From the NCBI GenBank assembly GCA_024206195.1, contig JAAGZO010000707.1, positions 1-39,090 on the forward strand: a DNA stretch of 39,090 nucleotides. Direction: 5' to 3'. This document shows, in pieces, positions 27,221 to 36,755 of the stretch. Position numbers and translations under genes: made by a program. Below the pieces are notes generated by a model. It searched no databases and was not told the origin of the DNA. It was given only the letters and a program-made list of their open reading frames with translations. Within the stretch, counting starts at the first letter, position 1; each line of letters opens with the position of its first letter. Source of the DNA: a bacterium (GTDB lineage Archaea; Nanoarchaeota; Nanoarchaeia; Woesearchaeales; UBA10216).

Positions 27221-27894
27221 ACCATAAACCATTTATTTATATTGCTGTTCCTAACTATTCGGGTATGTTGTGGCATAAATTCACGGTTAGCTTAATACAG
27301 ACCGTTTTATGTATCAATGAGATGGGTTGGGAATGTGCTGTTAAGATTCTCCCAAATGACTGTATGATTCACTCAGCAAGGAATAAGCTTGTAGCTGACT
27401 TTATGGCTTCAGGTTGTACTCACTTGTTTATGTTAGACGATGATATTGCATGGGAGCCTAAAGGCTTTATTAATATGGTGAAAGCTGATAAGGCTGTTAT
27501 CTCAGGGTTAGTACCTATCCGGCAGGGTGGGCATTTTGCTTTTGATAAGGGTGAATCTGAAGATGGGGATCTGTTTGAGATTCATAATGTGGGTGCGGCT
27601 TTTCTATGTATTAAGAGAGAAGCCATTAAAACAATGATGAAAAAATTCCCTGAACTGAAATGCAATGACAATGAGCCTCATTATGAGAAGTATGGATACA
27701 CCTTTTTTGAGTTCACATATGAGGATGGTCATCTGACAGGTGAAGATGTGAATTTTTGTAGAAGGTGGAATGAGATAGGTAAGATATGGGCTTATCCTGA
27801 TATCAGTTTTCAGCATTTATCAAGTACACAGCAATCAGGAAACTATTTAACACAAAACAAACCAAAAGGACTAAGAATAAAGGAGTTAACATGA
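27211..27894 (+). CDS. Glycosyltransferase-like protein 2 of a tandem pair
   Basis: A 227-residue paralogue of the preceding protein: F-I-Y-I-A-V-P-N-Y-S-G, S-A-R-N-K-L-V-A-D-F-M (55-65), F-M-L-D-D-D-I-A-W (73-81), N-V-G-A-A-F-L-C-I-K-R (about 127-137). The two share the same block order at low identity, so the duplication is old. Overlaps its twin by ten bases. Confidence 0.8.
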   Translation: MRIDHKPFIYIAVPNYSGMLWHKFTVSLIQTVLCINEMGWECAVKILPNDCMIHSARNKLVADFMASGCTHLFMLDDDIAWEPKGFINMVKADKAVISGLVPIRQGGHFAFDKGESEDGDLFEIHNVGAAFLCIKREAIKTMMKKFPELKCNDNEPHYEKYGYTFFEFTYEDGHLTGEDVNFCRRWNEIGKIWAYPDISFQHLSSTQQSGNYLTQNKPKGLRIKELT

Positions 27895-28277
27895 GTTATT
27901 TACCAAGAATGATATACAAAGACGGTGTTCCGGTTGACGATCACAGTAAATACCGTATTCCTCAGAATATTGATGAACTGTTAGGGTTTGCCAATGAAGG
28001 CTTTTTCCCCACCGGAAAGAAAAGCTTATCTGAGACAGTTGCCATCCCTGAAGTGGCTTCAATGGTTAATGCTAAGAAAGCTAAACAGGAGAAGGAAAAG
28101 GAAGTAAATGAGAACCTTGAAAAAGCTTTAAATGAACCCGTAAAGAAGACCGAAAGAGTGGTTTTCACATCTTCAGATACTATAGCAAAGTATGAGAAGG
28201 AAACAGGAAAAAAAGCTAAGGCGTTTGGTAAGGAAACCAAAGCTTTTAAGAAATGGAGTAAAGAAAATGTCAGTTAA
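27891..28277 (+). CDS. Basic hypothetical protein of the head-tail region
   Basis: A 128-residue protein with a 65-residue folded start (M-S-Y-L-P-R-M-I-Y-K-D-G) and a Lys/Glu-rich helical tail. Overlaps its neighbours by 4 and 11 bases. Family not recognised. Confidence 0.5.
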   Translation: MSYLPRMIYKDGVPVDDHSKYRIPQNIDELLGFANEGFFPTGKKSLSETVAIPEVASMVNAKKAKQEKEKEVNENLEKALNEPVKKTERVVFTSSDTIAKYEKETGKKAKAFGKETKAFKKWSKENVS

Positions 28278-28575
28278 AGCGTTTACCCCTAAGATTGATC
28301 AGGGAACAAACTTACAGACCTGCGTTCAAGTTGCTACGGTAGCGGCATCGGCTGTTACGCCGATATTAGGTGACAATATGTTAATCAAGTGCTTAACAGA
28401 TATCGCTTATATCAGATTAACAACCGTGAACGGATCTGTTTCGGCAACTAATGGTTATTATATGGCTGTTGGTGATGAGGTCAGGTGGCAGAAAATAAAA
28501 GGGGCATCACACATTGCTTTCATTCGTGGCAGTGGTGATGGTGCGCTATCAATAGCTTTTGGAAATTCAGATTAG
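28267..28575 (+). CDS. Small virion protein, paralogue A
   Basis: A 102-residue beta-rich protein starting MSVKAFTPKIDQGTN. ATG 28267 has GGAG upstream; a longer frame to 28192 overlaps the previous gene. It contains Y-I-R-L-T-T then A-T-N-G-Y-Y-M-A-V-G-D-E-V-R-W-Q, shared with the next protein. Probably a head-surface or connector part. Confidence 0.6.
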   Translation: MSVKAFTPKIDQGTNLQTCVQVATVAASAVTPILGDNMLIKCLTDIAYIRLTTVNGSVSATNGYYMAVGDEVRWQKIKGASHIAFIRGSGDGALSIAFGNSD

Positions 28576-28583
28576 GAGAAAAA

Positions 28584-28898
28584 ATGTCAACAGAAACATT
28601 TCAACCGTATATAGATGACGGAACGAACACTCAAACTTGTGTTCAAAAGACAAGTGCTGATACAACGGCAAATTTAAGGCTTTCATCAAGACAGTTTATT
28701 CTGAAATGCCACACATATGCTGTATATATCAGGCTTGGCCCTCCAGCAGTAGAGGTTACAACGGCAAACGGTTATTATATGGCCGCTGGTGATGAAATAC
28801 GCTGGCAAACCTCACTTAATGCATCTCATCTTGCAGTTATTAATGCAACAGGCGGGGAGAATGGAGTTATTTCTATATCTCCGGGGACTTCTGACTAA
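28584..28898 (+). CDS. Small virion protein, paralogue B
   Basis: A 104-residue duplicate of the preceding protein: T-N-T-Q-T-C-V-Q, Y-I-R-L-G-P, T-A-N-G-Y-Y-M-A-A-G-D-E-I-R-W-Q, then A-S-H-L-A-V-I. AGGAG upstream. The stop overlaps the gp4-like start by one base. Confidence 0.6.
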   Translation: MSTETFQPYIDDGTNTQTCVQKTSADTTANLRLSSRQFILKCHTYAVYIRLGPPAVEVTTANGYYMAAGDEIRWQTSLNASHLAVINATGGENGVISISPGTSD

Positions 28899-29599
28899 TG
28901 GCTACCGGAAGGCAATTAATCACAGATGCAATGGTTGATACTGGTGTTGTTGGTATTGATGACAGCATTGACGATAGCATAATGCAACGGAGTTTGAGGA
29001 TTCTTAATAGGATGCTCGCTGAGTGGTCTGCTGAGATGGATTTGGTCTATGCTTCAACTTTGGATAGTGAGACATGGACAGCCGATGCGCAGAGTATGAC
29101 AATCGGGAGTGGGGGAGATTTTGACACTGTTAGACCTGTTTCTATTACTGGTTTTCAGTCTCGAAAGGCGACTTTAGATTATACTTTGGATCAGGTTTCT
29201 TATGAGCAGTATCAAACCACTATCTTAAAGTCTGTTAGTACAGATTACCCTGATGTGTTTGCTTATCAGAAGGCTTATCCTTTAGGTGTATTGTATATCT
29301 TTCCTGTTCCAACAAGTAATTTGAGTGTAAGGATACAGAGTTTAAAGCCTCTAACAGCTTTGACTCTTAATGCTACTGTCGCTTTACCTGAAGGGTATGA
29401 GTCAGCTATTCAAAGTAATTTAGCTGTACGATTGGCTCCGGCTTACGGTACAGAAGCAAGCCCAACTATTCACAGGATGGCTAAAAACTCTTATGATGCT
29501 TTAGCTTCATTGAATACTATTGACAATGAGATGTGGCCTGATCCGTTACTACCGGGATTTAATAACGGTGATAATATTGATATTTTAACCAATGAGTAA
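28898..29599 (+). CDS. P22 gp4-like tail accessory factor (head-tail connector)
   Basis: A 233-residue protein. G-R-Q-L-I-T-D-A-M-V-D-T-G-V-V near the start, then R-S-L-R-I-L-N-R-M-L-A-E-W-S and Y-P-L-G-V-L-Y-I-F-P-V-P match P22 gp4. It binds below the portal and bridges to the tail. Overlaps the previous stop. Confidence 0.85.
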   Translation: MATGRQLITDAMVDTGVVGIDDSIDDSIMQRSLRILNRMLAEWSAEMDLVYASTLDSETWTADAQSMTIGSGGDFDTVRPVSITGFQSRKATLDYTLDQVSYEQYQTTILKSVSTDYPDVFAYQKAYPLGVLYIFPVPTSNLSVRIQSLKPLTALTLNATVALPEGYESAIQSNLAVRLAPAYGTEASPTIHRMAKNSYDALASLNTIDNEMWPDPLLPGFNNGDNIDILTNE

Positions 29600-29602
29600 A
29601 TA

Positions 29603-31087
29603 ATGGAATTACCTTTAGCGTCAAGTTCACAGGAAGTAAGGGCCGGAGAAGTTAGCTCTGAGAGGTTGGTTAATTGGTATGCTGAACAAGGGGGTAAGAG
29701 TAGGTTTTCAATTAAACCCACTCCCGGTTTAGACTCGTTTTCCAGCCTTACTCCAGCTTTGGGTGATGGTATTAGGGGTATGCACTCTCTTGGTTTTACG
29801 TCGGGTGGCAATCAGCAGATGTTTGCTGTTGCTGGAAATTCTCTTTATGGGTTTACGGAAGCTGGAGTATCCTCATTGATGGGAACTCTTTCAAACACTA
29901 ATGATACAATTTTCTTTGCTGATAATGGAGCGCCAACCGCTACCGCTGGAGATAAAATGATATATAATATCTCCGATGTGAACGATGCCTCATTGATCGG
30001 TGGTGAGATAATGACACTTTCAACTGGAACGATTGCCGGTATAGTTGATTATCCCGGTGGTGCGCCTGTCTGGATGGATGGTTATATGGTCGCCCCTGAA
30101 CCCGAAACCAACAGGGTTTATGTGTCAGCTATAAATGCCCCTCAGACGTGGAATGGTGAGTTTTTACCCGCTCAAGCAAGCCCCGGTGAAGTGGTGAGAG
30201 TTTTAAGGAATGCCAGAGACTTATGGATAATGAAAGTTGACGGTACTGAGGTATGGCAGAATGTTGGAAACGCAGATTTTCCTTTTGCACCCATTCAAGG
30301 GGCTGAAAGTGACATAGGAACGATTACCGCTGATTCAGTAAGCCAAACACACGATCATATCTTTTGGGTGAGCCAATCTCAAGAGGGAAAGGGGATGGTG
30401 TGGATGAATCAGGGTTATGTTCCACAGAGGATATCCACATCAGCGGTTGAAGTTGCAATGGCAGAAATGACAAGCATATCAGATGTTAAAACATTTTGTT
30501 ATCAGAATGAAGGTCATATCTTTTTCGTGATGAACTTTTCTACAGATGAGCAGACATGGGTTTATGATATGACAACTGGATTATGGCATGAGAGATCGTA
30601 CCATAATAAAGACGCTATTGCTGGTAATAATACTGCTGAACGGTGGAGGCCAGAATATCAAGCTGTTATGAATGGCGTTACTTATGTTGGGGATTATGAT
30701 TTAAATGAACTTTATGAACTGAGTGAAACCGCTTACTTAGACGATACCGCCTCTATAATTAGGATATGTGAAACGCCAAATGTACACGCTGAGAGGAAAA
30801 GGGTTTTCTTTCCTGACATCGAGTTAGACATGGAGAGGGGTGTTGGGTTGACATCAGGTCAAGGTTTAGACCCTCAGATAATGATGCAGATATCAGATGA
30901 CGGTGGCAAGACATGGGGCATTGAGAGATGGAAAAGTGCTGGAGCTGCAGGTGATTATGATATTCGTGTTAAATGGGATATGTTGGGGCAATCTCGATCC
31001 CGCTCATTTCGATTCATGACCAGTGATCCAGTTAATTTTACTTTAATAGCATTATATTCCAAGAGGATGAGAGTAGGCAATGAGTGA
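29603..31087 (+). CDS. P22 gp10-like DNA stabilisation/tail protein
   Basis: A 494-residue protein. R-L-V-N-W-Y-A-E near residue 24, K-P-T-P-G-L and the beta-propeller-like body, with L-R-N-A-R-D-L-W-I-M-K-V-D-G-T-E-V-W, match P22 gp10, which caps the tail tube below gp4 and holds packaged DNA. Follows the gp4-like gene by three bases. Confidence 0.85.
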   Translation: MELPLASSSQEVRAGEVSSERLVNWYAEQGGKSRFSIKPTPGLDSFSSLTPALGDGIRGMHSLGFTSGGNQQMFAVAGNSLYGFTEAGVSSLMGTLSNTNDTIFFADNGAPTATAGDKMIYNISDVNDASLIGGEIMTLSTGTIAGIVDYPGGAPVWMDGYMVAPEPETNRVYVSAINAPQTWNGEFLPAQASPGEVVRVLRNARDLWIMKVDGTEVWQNVGNADFPFAPIQGAESDIGTITADSVSQTHDHIFWVSQSQEGKGMVWMNQGYVPQRISTSAVEVAMAEMTSISDVKTFCYQNEGHIFFVMNFSTDEQTWVYDMTTGLWHERSYHNKDAIAGNNTAERWRPEYQAVMNGVTYVGDYDLNELYELSETAYLDDTASIIRICETPNVHAERKRVFFPDIELDMERGVGLTSGQGLDPQIMMQISDDGGKTWGIERWKSAGAAGDYDIRVKWDMLGQSRSRSFRFMTSDPVNFTLIALYSKRMRVGNE

Positions 31088-32828
31088 TAATTATAATTAT
31101 GCTCCTGTAAGACAATGGCCTATGGGTAATCAGGTGGCAATGTCACCGGCATGGATTAAATACTTTCAACTCCAAAATGATAAGCTAAATGACGGCAGAA
31201 AATTAGATATTGCTGGAGACAGCGGGTCGGGTGATGTTGATCTTGCCGATGAGGTATTGACGATTGCCGGAACAACAAACAGAGTCACCACATCAGCTTC
31301 AAGCCAAACTATTACATTAACTTTACCCCAAGACATCCACACAGGGGCAACACCTACATTTGCAGGGCTTAATCTTGGAACGGGCGAATTAACGTGTGGA
31401 AGCATCAACAGAACGACAGGGACACTTACAATTGAAACAGGGGGATCGGCTCAGATATCAATTGACTCAACTGGAAATGCTACTTTTGCTGAAGATATTG
31501 TAATAACAGGGGGAAAAGAGATAAGGACAACTGTTGCGGGTGATTATATACAATTTGATGCTGATGGGTTTATTGCTGTATTAAATGATAATGACAGGAA
31601 TTTGATTTCAACTTCAGATGGTGACAGCGATGTAATAATATTTGCCAACTCCACAGATAATCAAGCTTCAGTATTTCAAGGTACAGGCGGAGTGACATTT
31701 GAGGGTAATATAATAATACCTGATTCAGGAACGATTGGATCGGCATCAGACACCGATGCTATAACTATAGCAAGTAGCGGAAACGTAAACCTATCTAATA
31801 GTCTGACTTTAGCTAAGGGGTCACAGAATTACCTTGTTACTGACAGAGGAAACAGACTCGTTTTAAAGGGGAAAAGTGCTGGAACGGCAATGGGTTTAGA
31901 ACTTTTCACACAAGATGGTGATGGAACAGATGTTCTTGATATTAGTTTATGGGGTGTTGGTGATCATACTGATGTCACAAACAGAGAAAGATTAATAGTC
32001 CAATACTCTAAAAATAACCTTGAGTACTCTATAAGTACAGAGGCAGACGGAACGGGAACTTTAAGACCTCTTGTGTTATTTACTGAAGGGAATACAAACC
32101 AAGTTAAATTAAATATTGATGGGAGCACTTCATTTGGTGGAAATGCTATAATCCCAAGCGATTCTAATGCTCTTATAGTTGGTGCTGGTTCTGATGCTAA
32201 GTTCTGGTATGACGGAACAGATGCAAGGATAACAACCGATGCTGTAGCCGCTTCTGACTTAATAGTCGATTGTGGAACGAATAAAACAATGGAGTTGGCT
32301 GAAGCAGTATGGGACGATTTGAGAACTCCGATAAATGCAGTAAAGAAAGTTTCAGGAAAAGAACCAACAGAAACAGCTTATAAAGGTGGTTTGGTTTATT
32401 CCTTCAGCAAAACATCCGATAACAGTATAGTCTTTAATGTTCAAGTACCTCATGAGTATAAACTAGGAACGGACATAGAGTTTCATGTCCACTATATCAT
32501 CCCAACAGCGGGATCGGGTGTAGGTGCTGAGAATATTAAATGGGATTTCACTCATTCATGGGCTAAAATAGGATCAGCACAACCAAACGAAACAACAGTG
32601 AATACAACCATTGATGTTCAGAGCTTATCCGCTAACACTCATTATTTAGGTGAAATAGCAGCAACGATTGATGGTTCAGCCATAGATGGCGTTTCAAGTA
32701 TGTTGATTTGTTCACTTACAAGAGATACGAGTGTGGCAAATGATTATGATGATGTGGTCTACCTGATGGAAGTGGATTTCCATTATCAGATAGACACAAT
32801 GGGATCAAGACAAGAAGCAGTAAAATAA
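31080..32828 (+). CDS. Tail fibre protein
   Basis: A 582-residue protein. Residues 1-60 form an attachment region; about 70-370 are repeated beta segments such as T-I-G-S-A-S-D-T-D-A-I-T-I-A-S-S, typical of fibrous phage tails; about 420-580 is a C-terminal domain with H-Y-I-I-P-T. Overlaps gp10 by eight bases. It shares repeat units with the fibre at 36752. It probably contacts the host; receptor unknown. Confidence 0.65.
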   Translation: MSDNYNYAPVRQWPMGNQVAMSPAWIKYFQLQNDKLNDGRKLDIAGDSGSGDVDLADEVLTIAGTTNRVTTSASSQTITLTLPQDIHTGATPTFAGLNLGTGELTCGSINRTTGTLTIETGGSAQISIDSTGNATFAEDIVITGGKEIRTTVAGDYIQFDADGFIAVLNDNDRNLISTSDGDSDVIIFANSTDNQASVFQGTGGVTFEGNIIIPDSGTIGSASDTDAITIASSGNVNLSNSLTLAKGSQNYLVTDRGNRLVLKGKSAGTAMGLELFTQDGDGTDVLDISLWGVGDHTDVTNRERLIVQYSKNNLEYSISTEADGTGTLRPLVLFTEGNTNQVKLNIDGSTSFGGNAIIPSDSNALIVGAGSDAKFWYDGTDARITTDAVAASDLIVDCGTNKTMELAEAVWDDLRTPINAVKKVSGKEPTETAYKGGLVYSFSKTSDNSIVFNVQVPHEYKLGTDIEFHVHYIIPTAGSGVGAENIKWDFTHSWAKIGSAQPNETTVNTTIDVQSLSANTHYLGEIAATIDGSAIDGVSSMLICSLTRDTSVANDYDDVVYLMEVDFHYQIDTMGSRQEAVK

Positions 32829-32840
32829 AGGAGAAGCCAA

Positions 32841-32999
32841 ATGGAATTACCAAAAAACTTAAAAGCACAACTAGCTGATATAGTCGATTCAGCTTCAAAG
32901 ATGTCTCAAGGATACGATATGCTTGTGATGGCTTGTGAGCAGAGAGATGAGAAGATTAAGAATTTAGAAGAAGAGTTGGAAAAACATAAAAAGGAGTAG
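32841..32999 (+). CDS. Small coiled-coil protein
   Basis: A 52-residue frame, start MELPKNLKAQLADIV, ending in a Lys/Glu heptad helix (I-K-N-L-E-E-E-L-E-K-H). AAGGAG lies about seven bases upstream, and GGAG at its end serves the next gene. Possibly a chaperone for the fibre or the ejection proteins. Confidence 0.5.
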   Translation: MELPKNLKAQLADIVDSASKMSQGYDMLVMACEQRDEKIKNLEEELEKHKKE

Positions 33000-33001
33000 A
33001 T

Positions 33002-33973
33002 ATGGCATTATTAAGAAAGATTGGTAACATCGGTAAGGATATTGGAGGCTTGCCAAACATCCCCGGCATGGGGCCATTGGGTGCGACTCCGGGCATGATT
33101 CAAAGTGCCACCAATCCACGTGAAACATGGGATGAAATCAGGGATCTAGGCGATCAATTCGGTCAGAACAAAACAGGCCAAGATGCCGCTTTAGAAGCCG
33201 CTAGGATTCAAACTGAATACGGTCAAAAAGGTCTTGACCTTCAGAAGCAAATGTATGAACAGGGCAGACAGGATCAGATGCCGTGGATGCAAGCTGGGCA
33301 AAATCAGTTAGATGTAATGCAACAGGGCATGCAATCTGGAGCCTATGACCCCGGCAAGTTTGAATATCAGCCAATGGGTGAGTTCGACTTTAAAGCCGAT
33401 CCCGGTTATCAGTTTAGACTTGGTGAAGGTAATAAACAGATTCAAGCAATGGCATCGGCTGGAGGTACGCTTGGAGGTATCGGAACGGCTAAAGAATTAA
33501 TGAGGTACGGTCAGGGTTTGGCTTCAGATGAATATGGTAGAGCGCATCAAAGGTATACAGGCGACAGGGCTTTTGATTATGGCACACAATACGATCAATA
33601 TGGTGCTAATCGTAGTAGATTAACAGATAAGTATAATCGTTCTGCTGGTATCGCCAATACAGGACAGATGACAGGAGCGCAAATGGCTGGAAGTGCTAAT
33701 CAGTATGCAAATCAAGCCGCTTCAGGTTTACAAGGCATTGGAAATGTTCAAGCCGCTGGAATAATGGGACAGGAAGCCGCCAGACAGCAAGCTTTACAGA
33801 ATAAAATGGATATAGCCGGTACAGCTTTGGGGGCCGCTGGAATGATTGGTGGAATGCCTATGGGAGGACTTGGAGGAGGTCAACAGGGTAATGTTGCAAA
33901 TATGCCAAATTATTCTCCGGCTTACTATCAGAATCCATATACACCACAAAATCAAGGATTGGGGGTAGCATAA
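33002..33973 (+). CDS. Ejection (DNA transfer) protein 1
   Basis: A 323-residue protein. G-M-G-P-L-G-A-T-P-G-M near the start, D-P-G-Y-Q-F-R-L-G-E-G-N (about 135-146), Gln/Tyr/Gly-rich helical middle and a Gly/Met-rich end. The P-G-Y-Q-F-R-L-x-E-G motif marks phage DNA-transfer or internal virion proteins. It occupies the place of P22 gp7. Confidence 0.7.
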   Translation: MALLRKIGNIGKDIGGLPNIPGMGPLGATPGMIQSATNPRETWDEIRDLGDQFGQNKTGQDAALEAARIQTEYGQKGLDLQKQMYEQGRQDQMPWMQAGQNQLDVMQQGMQSGAYDPGKFEYQPMGEFDFKADPGYQFRLGEGNKQIQAMASAGGTLGGIGTAKELMRYGQGLASDEYGRAHQRYTGDRAFDYGTQYDQYGANRSRLTDKYNRSAGIANTGQMTGAQMAGSANQYANQAASGLQGIGNVQAAGIMGQEAARQQALQNKMDIAGTALGAAGMIGGMPMGGLGGGQQGNVANMPNYSPAYYQNPYTPQNQGLGVA

Positions 33974-35289
33974 TGCCATTAAACGCACAAATACCCTTAC
34001 AAGGGAATCAAAGACTTGACTTTGGAGGAATCCAAAGAGGAATACAAGCCATAGGTGAAGGCCGGAGACAGAGAGTTCTCGATATGAGAAATCAATCGGC
34101 TGTTGCAGAAAACCAAAGACGGTATGAGGTTGAGGAAGGAAGGAAGCAAGCGGCTCATGATGTGTCTACATTAGGCCCAAGCTGGAAGCGGTTTGCCACT
34201 AAAGACCCTGGAACAATGGGTCAAACATGGCCTCAATACTCACAGTGGGCAATCAGTCAAGGGGCCAGCATACCGCCGGAAATGGCAAACAATCCGCTGA
34301 CACCGGAAACAGCGCGGTATATGCAGAACTTCACCAATCAATATGATGCTCAACAACAGGCAAAGGCTGGATCTAAACAGTTTGGAGCAAGATGGATGCA
34401 AAAGGCTGATGGAACATGGGTTCAAGGAAGCAGAGCACCCGGAGATACAGAGCTAATCCCCGGAACAGTTAAAGGTGAGATAGTAAAAGGAAAAGTTAAG
34501 AAAACTAAATGGACTGATCCTGAAGGTACTGATTGGTGGATTGATGAGTTTGGAAATAGAACTTTAATTGGTAAAGGATTAGAGCCTGAAATAGCGAAAT
34601 CTGAACTTGGAAGGAAATGGACTGAGACACAATTAAAACAAGCTAAAGAAGTGAGGGATCAAGAGAAGTGGATATTAAAAAAAGCTCAAGAGGCTGATAA
34701 GAAAATCAGAAGGGCAGAAGGAAAGGGTATAGCCGGCCAGACTGTTGTTGAGGATTTGGGCAGAACTATAAACATTCTCTCTGAGCATGAAGACCAATTT
34801 ATCCCAAGTGCGGCTGGTTTTGCCGGAAAGCTAATGACAGCGATTCCAGAATCAGATGCTAATGTGGTCAAGAAACATATTGAATCAGTAAAGTCTAATA
34901 TTTCTATTGACAGATTACAGGCCATGAGAGAAGCATCACCAACAGGCGGTGCATTAGGTCAAGTTCCTGTTCAACAGCAAGAATATTTAATGAGTTTGCT
35001 TGGTTCATTAGACCAGTTTCAAAAACCTGATGTCCTGAAAGATAACGCAAAAAGAATATTCAATATTTATATGGATATCGTTCATGGATATGGTAGCGGG
35101 CCAGAACGGTTCACGCTTACTTTTGATGAATTAGGTAGACCAGCACCACAAGGAAGGAAATGGTCAAATGTCTGGATGAATAAAGCTGGAGGCATAATTC
35201 AAAAACCTTCCACAAAAACAGACGCTATTAATCCAAAGAAGGGTAAAGCAAAATCAGACGATGATATCTTAAATGAGGTATTTAAATGA
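33973..35289 (+). CDS. Ejection protein 2
   Basis: A 438-residue protein, Gln-rich and helical through most of its length (Q-R-R-Y-E-V-E-E-G-R-K-Q, R-D-Q-E-K-W-I-L-K-K-A-Q-E-A-D-K-K). No enzyme motif. Overlaps its neighbours by one and four bases. Position between two other ejection-type genes suggests the P22 gp20 place. Confidence 0.6.
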   Translation: MPLNAQIPLQGNQRLDFGGIQRGIQAIGEGRRQRVLDMRNQSAVAENQRRYEVEEGRKQAAHDVSTLGPSWKRFATKDPGTMGQTWPQYSQWAISQGASIPPEMANNPLTPETARYMQNFTNQYDAQQQAKAGSKQFGARWMQKADGTWVQGSRAPGDTELIPGTVKGEIVKGKVKKTKWTDPEGTDWWIDEFGNRTLIGKGLEPEIAKSELGRKWTETQLKQAKEVRDQEKWILKKAQEADKKIRRAEGKGIAGQTVVEDLGRTINILSEHEDQFIPSAAGFAGKLMTAIPESDANVVKKHIESVKSNISIDRLQAMREASPTGGALGQVPVQQQEYLMSLLGSLDQFQKPDVLKDNAKRIFNIYMDIVHGYGSGPERFTLTFDELGRPAPQGRKWSNVWMNKAGGIIQKPSTKTDAINPKKGKAKSDDDILNEVFK

Positions 35290-36755
35290 GTACAAGAAAA
35301 CAATTCCTTGAAGAATTAAAGAAACGGGGAGCCACCAAAGAACAGGCAATGCAAGCCCTTCAAATGAAGAGAGAGCAGGGTACTCCTTTTGATGATGAAC
35401 CTTCACAAGCGCAATTAAAACTTGCCGGTGAATTGAGACAGCAAAGGCCACAAGCAATCAAAGAAGCGCAACAACAATCCTTCAGAGAACAGCCTGTTTT
35501 AGATCAATTGTATTCTGGTATAGGTCAATCAATGTATTCTACTCCGGGCGTTCATCAAATGGCTAATGTTTTCAGAGGTGATGAAGATCCAAAGTCTGAC
35601 TTTGAGGCTTATGAAAAAGGTGCAGAAGGAAGTTTCACGGCTGGAACGGGTGAAGTTTTGGGAGAATTAGCAATGGCCACTCCCGCTATCATGGCAACTA
35701 AAGGGATGGGAGCAAGAAACAGGCTTGCATTGGGTGGATTAGGCACAGCGGGACTGCATCAAGCCCAAAACGTCCAGAGGGGTAGCAAAGTAGATCCTTA
35801 TATGGCACAGCTTGAAACAGGCTTATCTATGGCTATACCGGGGATTGGTGGAAAAATTGGAACGGGTTTGAAAAAAGCCGGTGAAACAATAATAAAATCA
35901 GCAACAAAGCTTGGAAAGAAAGTCAAAGGTCAAAAGGTGATGAACTCTGCTCAAGTGAAGAATTACTTTGAAAACTATGGAAGCTGGAGAGGGATTTTCA
36001 AAAGTGAAGAAAAACTTAACGCTCACCAAGCGGTTATGGGTAAGCGGTTTGATGATATAATGAACGATGTTTCCAAAGGGAGACAGGTTGATATAAAGAA
36101 AGCAACAATCCAAGCTAGAAATGAAGCTTTGGTTAAGGCAAAAAAGGGTAAAATTGCACCCTCAGAAATGAAGAAACTAAATAAGCAAATAGACCAGTTT
36201 GAAGAGTTGACTCAGGATTTATTAAATAAAGAAGGAAAGATTGATTTTAAAATAGCTCAGAACTTTAAGAAAGCTGAACTTGATCCAATGTCAAAATGGG
36301 ATACTCCAAATGTTTTAGGTGATATCAATCCACTAGTAAAAGGACAAGCAAAAGCATCAAGAGCGGTTAGGGGTAAATTAGTGAAGCAAATGGAGGATGT
36401 TGATCCACGTTTGGGGCCATTAAATAAAGAGTACAGTCAAATGGCAGATGTAAGGCCATTCATTGAGCAGACAGCAGAGAGAACGAGTGCAAACAGATTC
36501 CTTTCGCCTCAAGACTATGCCACTTTAGCGGTTGGTATTGGTGGGGGTGGTTATATGGCTGGAGCCGGTTCAAATAAGACAGCGATTGCAATGGCATTAC
36601 CTTTCTTAGCTTCCAGAGCGCAGAAGAGTCCGGCTGTTGCGTCTTTTCTTTATGATTTAGGTAGAGGAGTTGATTTTACTAAAACTAAAATACCTGACGA
36701 AGTACAACAATTAATTATGCAAGCCGGTCGATCCGGTTTTGGAGGACAACAATGA
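35286..36755 (+). CDS. Ejection protein 3
   Basis: A 489-residue protein. The start (R-K-Q-F-L-E-E-L-K-K-R-G-A-T) is helical; about 110-195 is Gly/Ala-rich and could contact membrane; the rest is basic helices, with another Gly-rich segment (G-I-G-G-G-G-Y-M-A-G-A-G) near 417. It is in the P22 gp16 place. No lytic-transglycosylase motif seen. Confidence 0.6.
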   Translation: MSTRKQFLEELKKRGATKEQAMQALQMKREQGTPFDDEPSQAQLKLAGELRQQRPQAIKEAQQQSFREQPVLDQLYSGIGQSMYSTPGVHQMANVFRGDEDPKSDFEAYEKGAEGSFTAGTGEVLGELAMATPAIMATKGMGARNRLALGGLGTAGLHQAQNVQRGSKVDPYMAQLETGLSMAIPGIGGKIGTGLKKAGETIIKSATKLGKKVKGQKVMNSAQVKNYFENYGSWRGIFKSEEKLNAHQAVMGKRFDDIMNDVSKGRQVDIKKATIQARNEALVKAKKGKIAPSEMKKLNKQIDQFEELTQDLLNKEGKIDFKIAQNFKKAELDPMSKWDTPNVLGDINPLVKGQAKASRAVRGKLVKQMEDVDPRLGPLNKEYSQMADVRPFIEQTAERTSANRFLSPQDYATLAVGIGGGGYMAGAGSNKTAIAMALPFLASRAQKSPAVASFLYDLGRGVDFTKTKIPDEVQQLIMQAGRSGFGGQQ

